Shown piece by piece: positions 7,026 to 15,157 of a stretch of 29,829 nt of DNA (its first letter is position 1; the number at the start of each line of letters is the position of its first letter). The DNA lies in contig JAICTU010000037.1 in the NCBI GenBank assembly GCA_025936205.1, forward strand, positions 1 through 29,829. The letters run 5' to 3'. The notes under the pieces are model-generated. The model saw only the letters and a list, made by a program, of their open reading frames with translations. It was not told the origin of the DNA and did no database searches. The stretch comes from Polyangiaceae bacterium. GTDB taxonomy: Bacteria > Myxococcota > Polyangia > Polyangiales > Polyangiaceae. The position numbers and the translations under genes are program-made.

Positions 7026-8225
7026 GTGCAGCTCTTCCAGTGCCTCTGCGATGGAATTGATTTCGTCCTGCAGCTGCTGGACGGATTGCGCGATCTCGAC
7101 CGTGCTCCCCTGAGAGAGCTCCGCACCCGCGGTGCGCACGCGCAGCAGCTCGGTGCCCATACCGTCGATGGTCCAGATCAACCGGGTCAGCTCCGCTTCG
7201 AGCCGGTCGGCGTTGTTCTGCAACAGTCGCCGCTGCTGTTGTTGGCCGGCGATCGCCGCCACGGCACCGGACAGGCTGCGGCGCACTTGCTCGTCGCTGG
7301 CCTGCGCGAGCCGCGCCTCCAGCGCTACTTTTTCTTGCTCCAGCCGCTGTAGCGCCGCCGGCGCGGCTTCCGCGCGCAGCGCCCGCTCGCGCGCCAGCAG
7401 GTCGAGGCACGTTCGACGCAAGCTCGAGAGCGTGCTGCGCGCGTCACCGAACATGCGGCGGACCAGCTCGGGCGCTCGCGCGTACTCTTCCTCCAGGCGG
7501 TCGCAAGCCTTGCGGATGTGCTCCGCGCGCGGATCCGCGGCCAGCTCCGCGTCGTCGCGCAGCTGCGGCGCCGCGTGGCGGACGCCGCTCAGCGCCGCCG
7601 TCCAGTGGGTGCCCGGCGCCATGCTGGTGTGCGGCGGTACACGCGCGCCCGCGACCACGTCGGAGCCCGCGGAAACCACCGCGCCGGCGCCGACCACCGC
7701 GCCCTCGCCGACCGAAGCGCCCCAGGACACCAGCGCACCCGTTTCCAGCACCGCCCGCGCGCCGACGCTCGCGCCCATGCGCACCACCGCGCCCCGCTCG
7801 ATCACTGCCCCGGCGCCGACCGTTGCGCCCATCTCGACCACGCTGCCGTCGTGCAGGACGGCATCCGCGGCGACGGTCGCCCCCATGCCGACCTGAGGGC
7901 CCGCCGTACCGCTGGTGGTCCCGAGCAACGGGGGCCTGGAGGAGCGGTTCCGCAGCAACGCCAGCAGGCCCAGGATCGTGAACGCCGCCGGGATCAAGAA
8001 GGCGCGCCCCTCCGTGGCGGCCATTCCGAGCAAGACCACTGCCAGCACCACCAGCATCCCGATGCCGATCGAGCGCGCCACGCGCAGGCTGGACGGCGCC
8101 ATCGCCAGCCCCTCGGAGGACGTGCGCTCGGCCAACGCTTCCGATGTGCGGCTGCGGGCGAGCGCCTCTTCCAGACGACCGAGGCTGTGGTCGAGCTGCC
8201 TGCGCTGTTTCGGATCCTCGGGCAT
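7020..8225 (-). CDS. Two-TM, hexapeptide-repeat beta-helix, coiled-coil membrane protein
   Basis: A 401-residue membrane protein of unknown function with a clear domain order. Residues 1-50 are a charged cytoplasmic-type segment. Two close hydrophobic spans (about 53-71 and 75-92) form a helical hairpin. Residues about 112-202 are a run of hexapeptide repeats of the left-handed parallel beta-helix type (MGATVAADAVLHDGSVVEMG, then GAGAVIERGAVVRMGASVGA and so on), the fold of acyltransferases such as LpxA and GlmU. Residues about 225-400 are rich in charged heptads, Gln and Leu and are probably a long coiled coil. I see no catalytic His of the usual transferase kind, so the helix may be structural or trimer-forming. 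The ATG at 8225 has AAGGGG a few bases upstream; longer in-frame starts give an Arg-rich, unlikely N terminus. No named family recognised. Confidence 0.8.
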   Translation of the reverse strand: MPEDPKQRRQLDHSLGRLEEALARSRTSEALAERTSSEGLAMAPSSLRVARSIGIGMLVVLAVVLLGMAATEGRAFLIPAAFTILGLLALLRNRSSRPPLLGTTSGTAGPQVGMGATVAADAVLHDGSVVEMGATVGAGAVIERGAVVRMGASVGARAVLETGALVSWGASVGEGAVVGAGAVVSAGSDVVAGARVPPHTSMAPGTHWTAALSGVRHAAPQLRDDAELAADPRAEHIRKACDRLEEEYARAPELVRRMFGDARSTLSSLRRTCLDLLARERALRAEAAPAALQRLEQEKVALEARLAQASDEQVRRSLSGAVAAIAGQQQQRRLLQNNADRLEAELTRLIWTIDGMGTELLRVRTAGAELSQGSTVEIAQSVQQLQDEINSIAEALEELHP

Positions 8226-8584
8226 GCGCCCCTTATGCCCCGGGTCGGTGACGCGTGCAAAGGGGTGGGTCGCCCCAGGTCTACCGCGCCGAACGCTCCA
8301 GCCCGGGAGCACCGAGCTCGCAGCGAACACCTTGGGACGCCACGGCAGCGGAACCGCCGCCAGCGTTGCGTCGCGGATCGCGCGGTACTCAATCGAGGGC
8401 AGGCCAGGTCGCGAGAGCCCAGCACAGGCGCCGGCCGGGCGTAGATTGCCGCGCCGTGAATCAGCAGTGGAATGCTGTCGAGTGAGCAAGCGGCGCGCAA
8501 TAGCCGCGGGGCGCGCGCGCCGGCAAGCAACAATCAGGTGTCAGCGCTGGGGATGGCTGGGATGCGTACGTCGTGCGGCAACAT
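8226..8584. other. Intergenic region between two minus-strand genes
   Basis: About 360 bases without a supportable gene. Open frames here translate to Arg/Ala/Pro-rich sequence with no motifs on either strand. It probably holds the 3' untranslated end of the lipoprotein gene at 8585 and the promoter for the beta-helix gene starting at 8225. No convincing terminator, tRNA or repeat was seen. Confidence 0.5.
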
Positions 8585-10363
8585 TCAGGGGCCGGCGTCG
8601 GCGGGGGGTGCGCAGTCGGCGGTGTCTGTACCGTTGGCGCATAATGAAAACGGACAGTTCTGGCCAATTGCGTCTGCCTGCGTGAACTGGCTAATTCCGA
8701 CCCCCGAGTATCCGCACGCATCGCAGATGCCATCGCCCTCCCAGGGACATGGATCGAGCTGCTGGGTTTCCAGCTCGCTGCCGGCCAAGGCCGCGCCGGC
8801 ATTGCCTCCCACTCGCTCGACCTTCCAGGACGCTGCTTGCCCAAGATGGATCGCGCTGGGCTCGAGCTCTGGATTCAGCGCAATGACCAGCATGTAGAGG
8901 TCCCCGGGCTGGCTTGCCTGCAGCGGCAGTTCCACCGAGCTCAGCTGCTCGTTGCGCTCGATGTCGACGGTTCCACGCTTGAAGGCCGGTAGTTGCAGCT
9001 CAGCCAGCTGCGGACTGCCCTGGACCGTCAGGTAGTCGCAATCACGGAGCACCGGCAGCCGCAGCTCGCTCAATCCGGTATTTTGCGAAATCTGGATCCC
9101 GGTCGCGCTCTCCAGCTGGGGAAACTCCGCTCGCCCACCGATTCCATCACTATCGATCGTCGTGAGGGCGGTCAGGCGTCGCAAGGCAGAAAAGCTGCCG
9201 CCGAGCTCCAACCTGCCGTTGGAGACGAGCGTCAGGTGACCGAGCTCCGTGAGCTGCGAAAACGGTGCCAAGTGGCTGAGGTTGCTGCAGGCGCGGACTT
9301 CCAAGTCCCCCAGCGACGCGACGTTTGCGAGCCCGTCGAGGTTCTCCAAGTGCGAATTGCTTCCGACCGTCAGCCTACCGATGCTCCGAATCCCGGACAA
9401 CTCGTCCAGATTCTGGATCGGCAGTCCGCCCAGCTCGAGCACGTCCAGCGATGCGACTCCGGACAAGGCATTCAGATCGTTCAGCGCTGGATTGTCATCG
9501 AGGGTGACCTCCCGAAGCTGCGAGCTCGACAGTCCAGCGAGGGTCACCAAGGCGGTGTTGTTCAACACGTTCAGTTTGGTAATCCCCGTGGCATGTCGAA
9601 GCATCGACAGGTCCGTGAAATTCGTTCCCCAGACATCGAGCAGGGCGACCGTGCGTAGCTGAGGGAGGTCGGGTGTGCTCCTCACCCTGAAGTCATCGAA
9701 TCGGAGTCTACCCACGCTCTCGAGCTGCTCGAGACCCGCCAAGGAAGCGAATGTACCCGAGAGCCCGAACCCCTTGCCCACTCGTTTCAGCGCATGCAAA
9801 GCTCGCAGATCGAAGGTCCGAGCGCTCGTCACATCGAGATAGTTGATCTGCAGGCTCCCGGTGATCTCTTCACATCCCTCCAGCGCGTCGAGCTCAGCCT
9901 GCTGTGGGATGATGAAATCGCCGACGCACGTCCGAGGCTCGCCCTGTGCGGGCGACGACGCTTCCTGCCCGACGCCTGCTCCCAGCACCGGTGTCACGCC
10001 TGCATCGGGTGAAGACTCGCTCCGGCAATAGCCCACCTGACACGACAGCTCGCCAGCGCCCGGACACGCCGCAGCGCCGGAGCACGCCACATCGCAGAAG
10101 CCCGTCGCCTCCCCTGCCTCGATCCGGCACACCGCCTGTGCGTTCAGGTCGCCGCAGGCGGAGGCCTCCGCGCAGGGCAGAGTACAGATGCCCGCGATGC
10201 AGCTCAGCTCGCCGCAGCCCTGCGTGCAATTGCCGAGGAAATGGGACTCGCCCCCCAGCCGAGCCCCACCGGCACTTTTTCCGCAGCCGCCGCTCAGCGC
10301 TGCAACACAGGCGAGCAGCACGGCCCAGCCGAGGATTCGTTGGGGAACAGCGTGGGATTGCAT
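8585..10363 (-). CDS. Leucine-rich-repeat-like surface lipoprotein with Cys-rich ends
   Basis: A 592-residue secreted lipoprotein. The signal (residues 1-27) ends in SGGC. Residues about 45-115 hold a Cys-rich module repeated in loose form (CTQGCGELSCIAGICTLPC, then CRIEAGEATGFCDVAC and CPGAGELSCQVGYC). A Pro/Ala linker follows. Residues about 145-500 form an irregular leucine-rich-repeat or receptor-L-like array, with recurring patterns such as LTGLGHL, SLDVLELGG, LTVGSNSHLENLDGLANV and LTVQGSPQLAEL. The C-terminal tail (about 545-590) carries GDGICDACGY and ends CANGTDTADC, a calcium- or disulfide-type motif I have seen in other myxobacterial secreted proteins. Such proteins usually bind other proteins or surfaces. 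The start ATG lacks a clear Shine-Dalgarno sequence. The gene is visibly less GC-saturated than its neighbours, which might reflect transfer or merely its composition. The ligand is unknown. Confidence 0.75.
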   Translation of the reverse strand: MQSHAVPQRILGWAVLLACVAALSGGCGKSAGGARLGGESHFLGNCTQGCGELSCIAGICTLPCAEASACGDLNAQAVCRIEAGEATGFCDVACSGAAACPGAGELSCQVGYCRSESSPDAGVTPVLGAGVGQEASSPAQGEPRTCVGDFIIPQQAELDALEGCEEITGSLQINYLDVTSARTFDLRALHALKRVGKGFGLSGTFASLAGLEQLESVGRLRFDDFRVRSTPDLPQLRTVALLDVWGTNFTDLSMLRHATGITKLNVLNNTALVTLAGLSSSQLREVTLDDNPALNDLNALSGVASLDVLELGGLPIQNLDELSGIRSIGRLTVGSNSHLENLDGLANVASLGDLEVRACSNLSHLAPFSQLTELGHLTLVSNGRLELGGSFSALRRLTALTTIDSDGIGGRAEFPQLESATGIQISQNTGLSELRLPVLRDCDYLTVQGSPQLAELQLPAFKRGTVDIERNEQLSSVELPLQASQPGDLYMLVIALNPELEPSAIHLGQAASWKVERVGGNAGAALAGSELETQQLDPCPWEGDGICDACGYSGVGISQFTQADAIGQNCPFSLCANGTDTADCAPPADAGP

Positions 10364-10516
10364 CGGGGAAATGATGACCCATCCAAAGGGTCGGCGGCAG
10401 GTGACCCGATGGTCATCGTCCGACCAGTTCGAGAGGTGGCGCGCCGGGCGCAGCGAGTGGCGCCGGGCGAGCAGTGGGCAGTCCTGGGGTCGCTCGGAGT
10501 CGGGCGGGTCCGAGCC

Positions 10517-11593
10517 CTATCGAGCAAGCTGGTCGAGGAGCGCTCGCGCTTCTCGCAGATCGGGGGTGTCCAGGCCTTCGCTGAAGGAGCCATAGATCGT
10601 ACCCAGCAGGACGCGAGCTTCCGCGGCTCTACCGATCGCCGACCAGCGTCGCGCAAGGGCGCTCGCCGCGCGCAGCTCCAGCAGCTTGGTCTCTTGCCAC
10701 CGGGCGATCTCGATGGCGCGCAACAGGCAGGCCTCCCCGAGCTGTTCCTCGCCGATCTGGAGCAACAGCTCTCCCTCGACGCGATGGTACACGGCGTCCC
10801 AGAGCTCGCGGCGCTCCGGATCGGGCCGCGCATCACTGCTCTGTAAGAGCTCCAAGCCACGACGCGGCTCTCCCAGCTTGCCATGGGCCTCGGCAATCAT
10901 CGCCACATAGGAGGCCGAGTAGGCACGCGCGCCGGTGGCCTGGAAGGCTTCGAACGCATGGCTCAGGAGGTCGATCGCTGCAGCGAAATCGCCCCGTGCG
11001 AGGAGGGCTAAACCCTTTGACCAGGCACCCAGGGCGGCAAATAGATCAAAGCCGTACTGAGCGCACAGGGTCAACAACGGCTCCGCTGACTCCAGCGCCT
11101 GGTCTGGCTCCCGGCACAGCGCGTGGACGGCCGATTCGGAGAGCAGCCCATAGGCGAGAGCCCAGGGGTTGCCCGTAGCTTTTGCCTCGCGCAACGCACT
11201 GGCTCCCTGTGCTCGCGCCTTGTCGATCTCGCCGGTGACCGCCCAACAATGCCCCAGGAAGTAGCGACCAGCAAACCCGAGATCCAGCCCGGAGAGGGTC
11301 GCCTCGAGGTGGCCCGTGTAAGAAGCGACGCCGCGCTCCAGGTGCTCCAACCCCAGGTGGCTGCGGCCCAGGTGATGGTAAGCGCAGCCGATGACGATGT
11401 GCGCTACCGCGACCGCGTTCGTGTCCCCCTCCCGCTCGGCGAGGCGCAGGAAATCCTGGCCCGTAGCGAGCAACGTGGCGAACTGCCCGCGCAACAGATA
11501 GACGCCTGCCACACTGGAGAAGAGCGACAGGAGCTGGGCATTGCGCCCCAGCGCCTTGCAGAGCTCGATGGCACGCGTGCAGGCGAACTCCAC
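10517..11593 (-). CDS. TPR C-terminal portion of the split ATPase regulator
   Basis: 358 codons opening with GTG right after the in-frame TAG at 11594-11596 and read in the same frame as the upstream piece. The translation is helical-repeat protein of the tetratricopeptide type, with segments such as AVAHIVIGCAYHHLGRSHLG, LAYGLLSESAVHALCREPDQ and WSKGLALLARGDFAAAIDLL. This is the region that follows the ATPase in large MalT/adenylate-cyclase-like regulators, where it senses ligands or partners. It has no DNA-binding or ATPase part of its own. It may be made as a separate protein by reinitiation at the GTG, as part of a read-through product, or not at all. The absence of a Shine-Dalgarno site of its own favours a broken single gene. 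Confidence 0.65.
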   Translation of the reverse strand: MEFACTRAIELCKALGRNAQLLSLFSSVAGVYLLRGQFATLLATGQDFLRLAEREGDTNAVAVAHIVIGCAYHHLGRSHLGLEHLERGVASYTGHLEATLSGLDLGFAGRYFLGHCWAVTGEIDKARAQGASALREAKATGNPWALAYGLLSESAVHALCREPDQALESAEPLLTLCAQYGFDLFAALGAWSKGLALLARGDFAAAIDLLSHAFEAFQATGARAYSASYVAMIAEAHGKLGEPRRGLELLQSSDARPDPERRELWDAVYHRVEGELLLQIGEEQLGEACLLRAIEIARWQETKLLELRAASALARRWSAIGRAAEARVLLGTIYGSFSEGLDTPDLREARALLDQLAR

Positions 11594-11596
11594 CTA
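11594..11596 (-). other. In-frame TAG interrupting the regulator
   Basis: On the minus strand the codons read GGC CAT GGC GCC GCC TAG GTG GAG TTC. The frame is open for 625 codons before and 358 after. Homologous ATPase/TPR proteins commonly have a motif like GYAAPEVEAAY here (from memory of the family). Aligned to GHGAA-stop-VEFAC, the stop falls on the conserved Glu, so a single GAG to TAG change explains it. Confidence 0.85.
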
Positions 11597-13471
11597 GGCG
11601 GCGCCATGGCCGCGCGTGATGCGCATCGGCGGCACCACCAGCAAGCGCAGCTCCAGCTCGCGGCTCGTCCGCTCCTCCGACTCGGGCAGCCGCTGAAGGA
11701 GCTCGAGCGCACGCGTGAGGTGATCGACCGCTTCGCGATAGGCGCTCTGCCGCAGCGCGGACTCGCCGCTGCTGTGCAGGTAGCGGACGGCACGCGCGTA
11801 GTCGCAGCCGCGCTCGAAGTGCAAAGCTAGCTCCGGTGCGATACGGTCCGCTGCCTGGGCGTACCCGGCTTGCAGCCGCTCGCCAATGCGGCGATCCCAC
11901 TGCGCCTGCCGAGCCGCGCCGATCTGCTCGTAGGTGATCTGCTGGTAGAGCACGTGCACGAACTCGCAGCGCTCGGCGACCGTGCCGTCGTTCCACTCGC
12001 TCTTGCCCTTGTTCCGGAAATATTGGCCTTTGCGCGACCAGCGCATGCAAATTTCCTCGACCACGAGCGTGTCTTGTTCGAGGGCGGCGGCCACGGCTGC
12101 GGTCGAGAACTCTTGGCCGGCGACGCTGGCAGCCTCGAGCACGCTGCGCTGCAGCGGCGTCACGGCCGCGAGCTCGTGCTCGAACAGGCGTACGAAGCTT
12201 TCGGGCACGCACAGCGAGAGCTGTTGGAGCGTCGCCTGCAGCCGGCACGCTCCACCGCTGTCCGTGAGCATGCCGCGATCGAGCCAGGTCGCGATGACTC
12301 CCAGCATGAACAGCGCGTTGCCTTCGGTGCGCCGGTGGACCAGGTCCGGCAACTCGTCCGGCAGCTCGTGAAAGGGAAAGCGTCGATCGACGTATTCGGC
12401 GACCGCCTCGCGCGTGAGCGGTGGCAACGGCAAGAGCACACACCGCCGGCGCGCCTCGAGCGCACGCGCGAGCTCCGCCAGGCGGGTGGTGGCAGCCTCG
12501 ATCGGGCGAAACGTGGCGACCACGAGCAAGCGGGCACGATCCGCGCGCTGAGCGAGGTAGCCCAACAAATCGAGCGTGGAGTAGTCCGCCCAGTGCAGGT
12601 CCTCCAGCAGCAACACGGCGGCGCCGACCCGCGACAGCGCTTCGATGGTTTCCGCGAGCTGCCGCAGCGTGCGTTCGGGCGCATCGGGCATGGCCGCCGA
12701 GGCTGGCGCGCCGCGTGAGGAGGCCGTAGCAGCAGGTGCCGTGAGCCATGCCGGCGCGTGGCTGCGCAGGCAGTCCGCGACGGGTTCCCCGCCGGGCTCG
12801 GCGCAGGCGCGGCGCAGTGCCTCGATCACGGGTAGATACGGCTCGCCCGAGCCGTACTGGTCGACGCACTGCACCCACAGGATGAGCGGCTCGCCCATCG
12901 CTCGCAGCTCCTGCAGGAAGGCGCTGACGAGCTCCGTCTTGCCGACCCCTGCCTCGCCGCTGACGAAGACGACTTGCCGCTCGCCGGCGGAAGCGAAACG
13001 CCAGCGCTGGAGCAGCAGCTCGAGCTCCCCGTGCCGACCGACCATGCGATGCTTGCCCTCGAATGGCAGTGCGGCAACAGGGCGAGATGCCGGAGGCTCC
13101 GGAATGACGCTCGCACGCCGGCGCTCTTCGATCTGGCCGATGAAGCGGTACCCTCGACGGGCCGATGTTTCGATGAAGCGCGGCTCGCGCGCGCTATCGC
13201 GCAATGCCTGGCGGATCTCCGCGATCTGCGTCTTGAGCACCCCCTCGCTCAAATGGGTGCCGTCCCCCCAGACGCCAGACAGCAGCTCCTCGTGGCGAAT
13301 GAGCCTGCCCGGGCGCTCCACCAAATACTGCAATACGGCGAAGGCTTTGGGTTTCAGTGGGACGAGATCGTTTCCGTCCCACAACCGCTGCTCCACGGGA
13401 TCGAGCCGAAACGGATGAAACACGAGCATGACTTCGCCATGCCCGTACGGAGTTTCCTCGTCTCTGTGCAT
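11594..13471 (-). CDS. Winged-helix/AAA ATPase transcriptional regulator, N-terminal portion
   Basis: 625 codons ending at TAG. Residues about 16-113 are an OmpR/CadC-type winged-helix DNA-binding domain (FHPFRLDPVEQRLWDG, LKPKAFAVLQYLVE, GVLKTQIAEIRQALRD, FIETSARRGYRFIG). Residues about 140-450 are a STAND/AAA-type ATPase with Walker A GEAGVGKT (172-179), Walker B AVLLLED (285-291) followed by LHWAD, and further on ALLVVATFRP-like sensor sequence. The end of this piece enters the helical-repeat region (YREAVDHLTRALELLQRLPE). Such proteins normally bind ATP, sense a signal through the C-terminal repeats and activate transcription. I start at the ATG at 13471, which has GAGGG seven bases upstream; an ATG at 13537 is in frame but adds unrelated sequence. 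The cut removes most of the TPR sensor, so this is probably an inactivated or read-through gene. Targets are unknown. Confidence 0.8.
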   Translation of the reverse strand: MHRDEETPYGHGEVMLVFHPFRLDPVEQRLWDGNDLVPLKPKAFAVLQYLVERPGRLIRHEELLSGVWGDGTHLSEGVLKTQIAEIRQALRDSAREPRFIETSARRGYRFIGQIEERRRASVIPEPPASRPVAALPFEGKHRMVGRHGELELLLQRWRFASAGERQVVFVSGEAGVGKTELVSAFLQELRAMGEPLILWVQCVDQYGSGEPYLPVIEALRRACAEPGGEPVADCLRSHAPAWLTAPAATASSRGAPASAAMPDAPERTLRQLAETIEALSRVGAAVLLLEDLHWADYSTLDLLGYLAQRADRARLLVVATFRPIEAATTRLAELARALEARRRCVLLPLPPLTREAVAEYVDRRFPFHELPDELPDLVHRRTEGNALFMLGVIATWLDRGMLTDSGGACRLQATLQQLSLCVPESFVRLFEHELAAVTPLQRSVLEAASVAGQEFSTAAVAAALEQDTLVVEEICMRWSRKGQYFRNKGKSEWNDGTVAERCEFVHVLYQQITYEQIGAARQAQWDRRIGERLQAGYAQAADRIAPELALHFERGCDYARAVRYLHSSGESALRQSAYREAVDHLTRALELLQRLPESEERTSRELELRLLVVPPMRITRGHGAA

Positions 13472-13712
13472 GGTCTGTCCCTCTTCGCAGCCGAACCTCA
13501 ATTCACGACCACAACAGATGCCGGCGCTCGGCCGCAAGTCGCAGCCGCCACCCCGTCAGACTGTACAGAGCGCGCGGTGGCGTCAGGACTTCGACAAACC
13601 ATATGCGTCGTCGGCGCCGGGAGCGCGCGCCGCAAATGCATCATGTCCGCCCTGGATCGCTAAACGTGGCTCGCTGGCGCCAATCATTGTGCCCTGCGCC
13701 ACACCACAGGCG

Positions 13713-13737
13713 CAGCGGCGCACGCGGAGCGCCGCTG
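13713..13737 (-). terminator. Strong GC hairpin downstream of the sorbosone dehydrogenase-like gene
   Basis: CAGCGGCGC (13713-13721) and GCGCCGCTG (13729-13737) form a perfect 9-bp stem with a 7-nt loop, 28 bases after the stop at 13765 in the direction of transcription. There is no T-run behind it on the minus strand, so it would be a non-canonical terminator or an mRNA 3' stabilising hairpin. It lies in the 293-nt gap upstream of the regulator, where I see no gene. Confidence 0.4.
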
Positions 13738-13764
13738 CCATGCCTCCGAGCGGATGGCCGCCGT

Positions 13765-15099
13765 TCAGGAGGGCGAACGATAGCTGATGCGGTAGACCGC
13801 GCCGCGCCAGTCGTCGCTGACCAGCAACGAGCCGTCGTCGAGCACTTCCACGTCGGTCGGTCTGCCCGAGACCTGATCGGTCTGCGTGTTCAGCCAGCCT
13901 TTGACCAGCGGCTCGTAGGAGACGACCTTGTTGCCATCGAGCTGAGCCACCATCACGCGATAGCCGTCTTTGTGAGCGCGGTTCCAGGAGCCGTGCTCCG
14001 CCACGATGATCGCGTTGCGATACTTCTCGGGGAACATCTTGCCCGTGTAGAAGCGCATGCCGAGCGCGGCCACGTGCGCGCCGAGCACGCGCGCGGGCGG
14101 CTCGTAGTTTGCGCAGGACTTGCCCTTGCCGAAGGCGGGATCGAGCAAATTGCCCTGGTGGCAGTAGGGAAAGCCGAAGTGCTGGCCTGGCCTGGAAGCG
14201 CGGTCCAGCTCGTCTCCGGGCTGGTCGTCGCCCAGCTCATCGCGCCCGTTGTCGGTGAACCAGAGCTCCTTGGTCTGCGGGTTCCAGTCGAAGCCGACCG
14301 AGTTGCGCACGCCGCTCGCGAAGACCTCGAGACCGGTGCCGTCGGGCTTCATGCGGGTGATGCTGGCGTAGCGCGAGTCATCACGCTCGCACAGGTTGCA
14401 GGGCGCGCCGATCGGCATGTACAGCATGCCGTCAGGGCCGAACTTGATGTAGCGCCAGCCGTGCCAGCCGTCCTTCGGGAACTGCTCGGTCACGACCTTC
14501 GGTTTGGGTGGATCGTCGAGCTTGCCGTCGATGCCGTCGATGCGCAGCAGGCGGCCGACCTCGGCGATGTAGAGCGAGCCATCGCGATAGGCTACCCCGT
14601 TCGGTGTGTCGAGGCCGCTCGCTACGGTCTTCACCGCGTCGAGCTTGTGGTCGCCGTTCTTGTCGACCAGCGCGTAGACGTTGTGCTCGGTGCGGTTGCT
14701 GACGAACACCACACCCTTCGGCCCGAGCGCAAACGAGCGCGCGTTCGGCACGTCGGCGGAGTACACCTCGATCGAGAAGCCGGGCGGGAGCACCAGCTCG
14801 GAGAGGTTCAGCGGGCCTCTGGGCGCCTTCTCCGGGGGACCATTCTTTGCGCTCGGCCCGGGTACGGGCACGATTCCCTCCGGCGCTTCGGTGGCGCCGG
14901 CGCCAGGGCTGCCGGTGGCGGCGCTACCCGCGCTGCTCGCGGCTTCGGGCGCCGCGGGCGGAGTGGTCACGGCCGAGGCGGCGGCCGGCGCGTCGTGCGC
15001 TGCCTGGTCCTTCTTCGTGCAACCCGCTGCGAAGTTCAGAGCCAGGCAGGCCCCGAGCAGGTGTCGTGTGATGCCACAGGGCGAAAGGGCGCGAATCAT
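13765..15099 (-). CDS. L-sorbosone/glucose dehydrogenase-like beta-propeller lipoprotein
   Basis: A 444-residue exported protein of the sorbosone dehydrogenase/soluble glucose dehydrogenase family, six-bladed propellers that in characterised members use PQQ to oxidise sugars or aldehydes. The signal ends FAAGC (Cys27). An Ala/Pro-rich linker runs to about residue 97. The propeller covers about 100-442, with PPGFSIEVYS at the start, GLDTPNGVAYRDG, GWHGWRYIKFGPDGMLY (candidate catalytic His213), GVRNSVGFDWNP (Arg265), FTDNGRDELGDD (282-291), VAEHGSWNR (367-373) and GRPTDV (412-417). These are the hallmark stretches of the family. Starting at the ATG at 15099 gives the signal peptide; longer frames do not. 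It lies 58 nt downstream of the MetX-like gene on the same strand and is likely co-transcribed. PQQ binding and substrate are inferred only from family. Confidence 0.85.
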   Translation of the reverse strand: MIRALSPCGITRHLLGACLALNFAAGCTKKDQAAHDAPAAASAVTTPPAAPEAASSAGSAATGSPGAGATEAPEGIVPVPGPSAKNGPPEKAPRGPLNLSELVLPPGFSIEVYSADVPNARSFALGPKGVVFVSNRTEHNVYALVDKNGDHKLDAVKTVASGLDTPNGVAYRDGSLYIAEVGRLLRIDGIDGKLDDPPKPKVVTEQFPKDGWHGWRYIKFGPDGMLYMPIGAPCNLCERDDSRYASITRMKPDGTGLEVFASGVRNSVGFDWNPQTKELWFTDNGRDELGDDQPGDELDRASRPGQHFGFPYCHQGNLLDPAFGKGKSCANYEPPARVLGAHVAALGMRFYTGKMFPEKYRNAIIVAEHGSWNRAHKDGYRVMVAQLDGNKVVSYEPLVKGWLNTQTDQVSGRPTDVEVLDDGSLLVSDDWRGAVYRISYRSPS

Positions 15100-15157
15100 G
15101 GCGCGCAGTCTGCACGCAGTGCTCGGGGCTGCCCAGCGAAAAACGCTGACGGAATGC

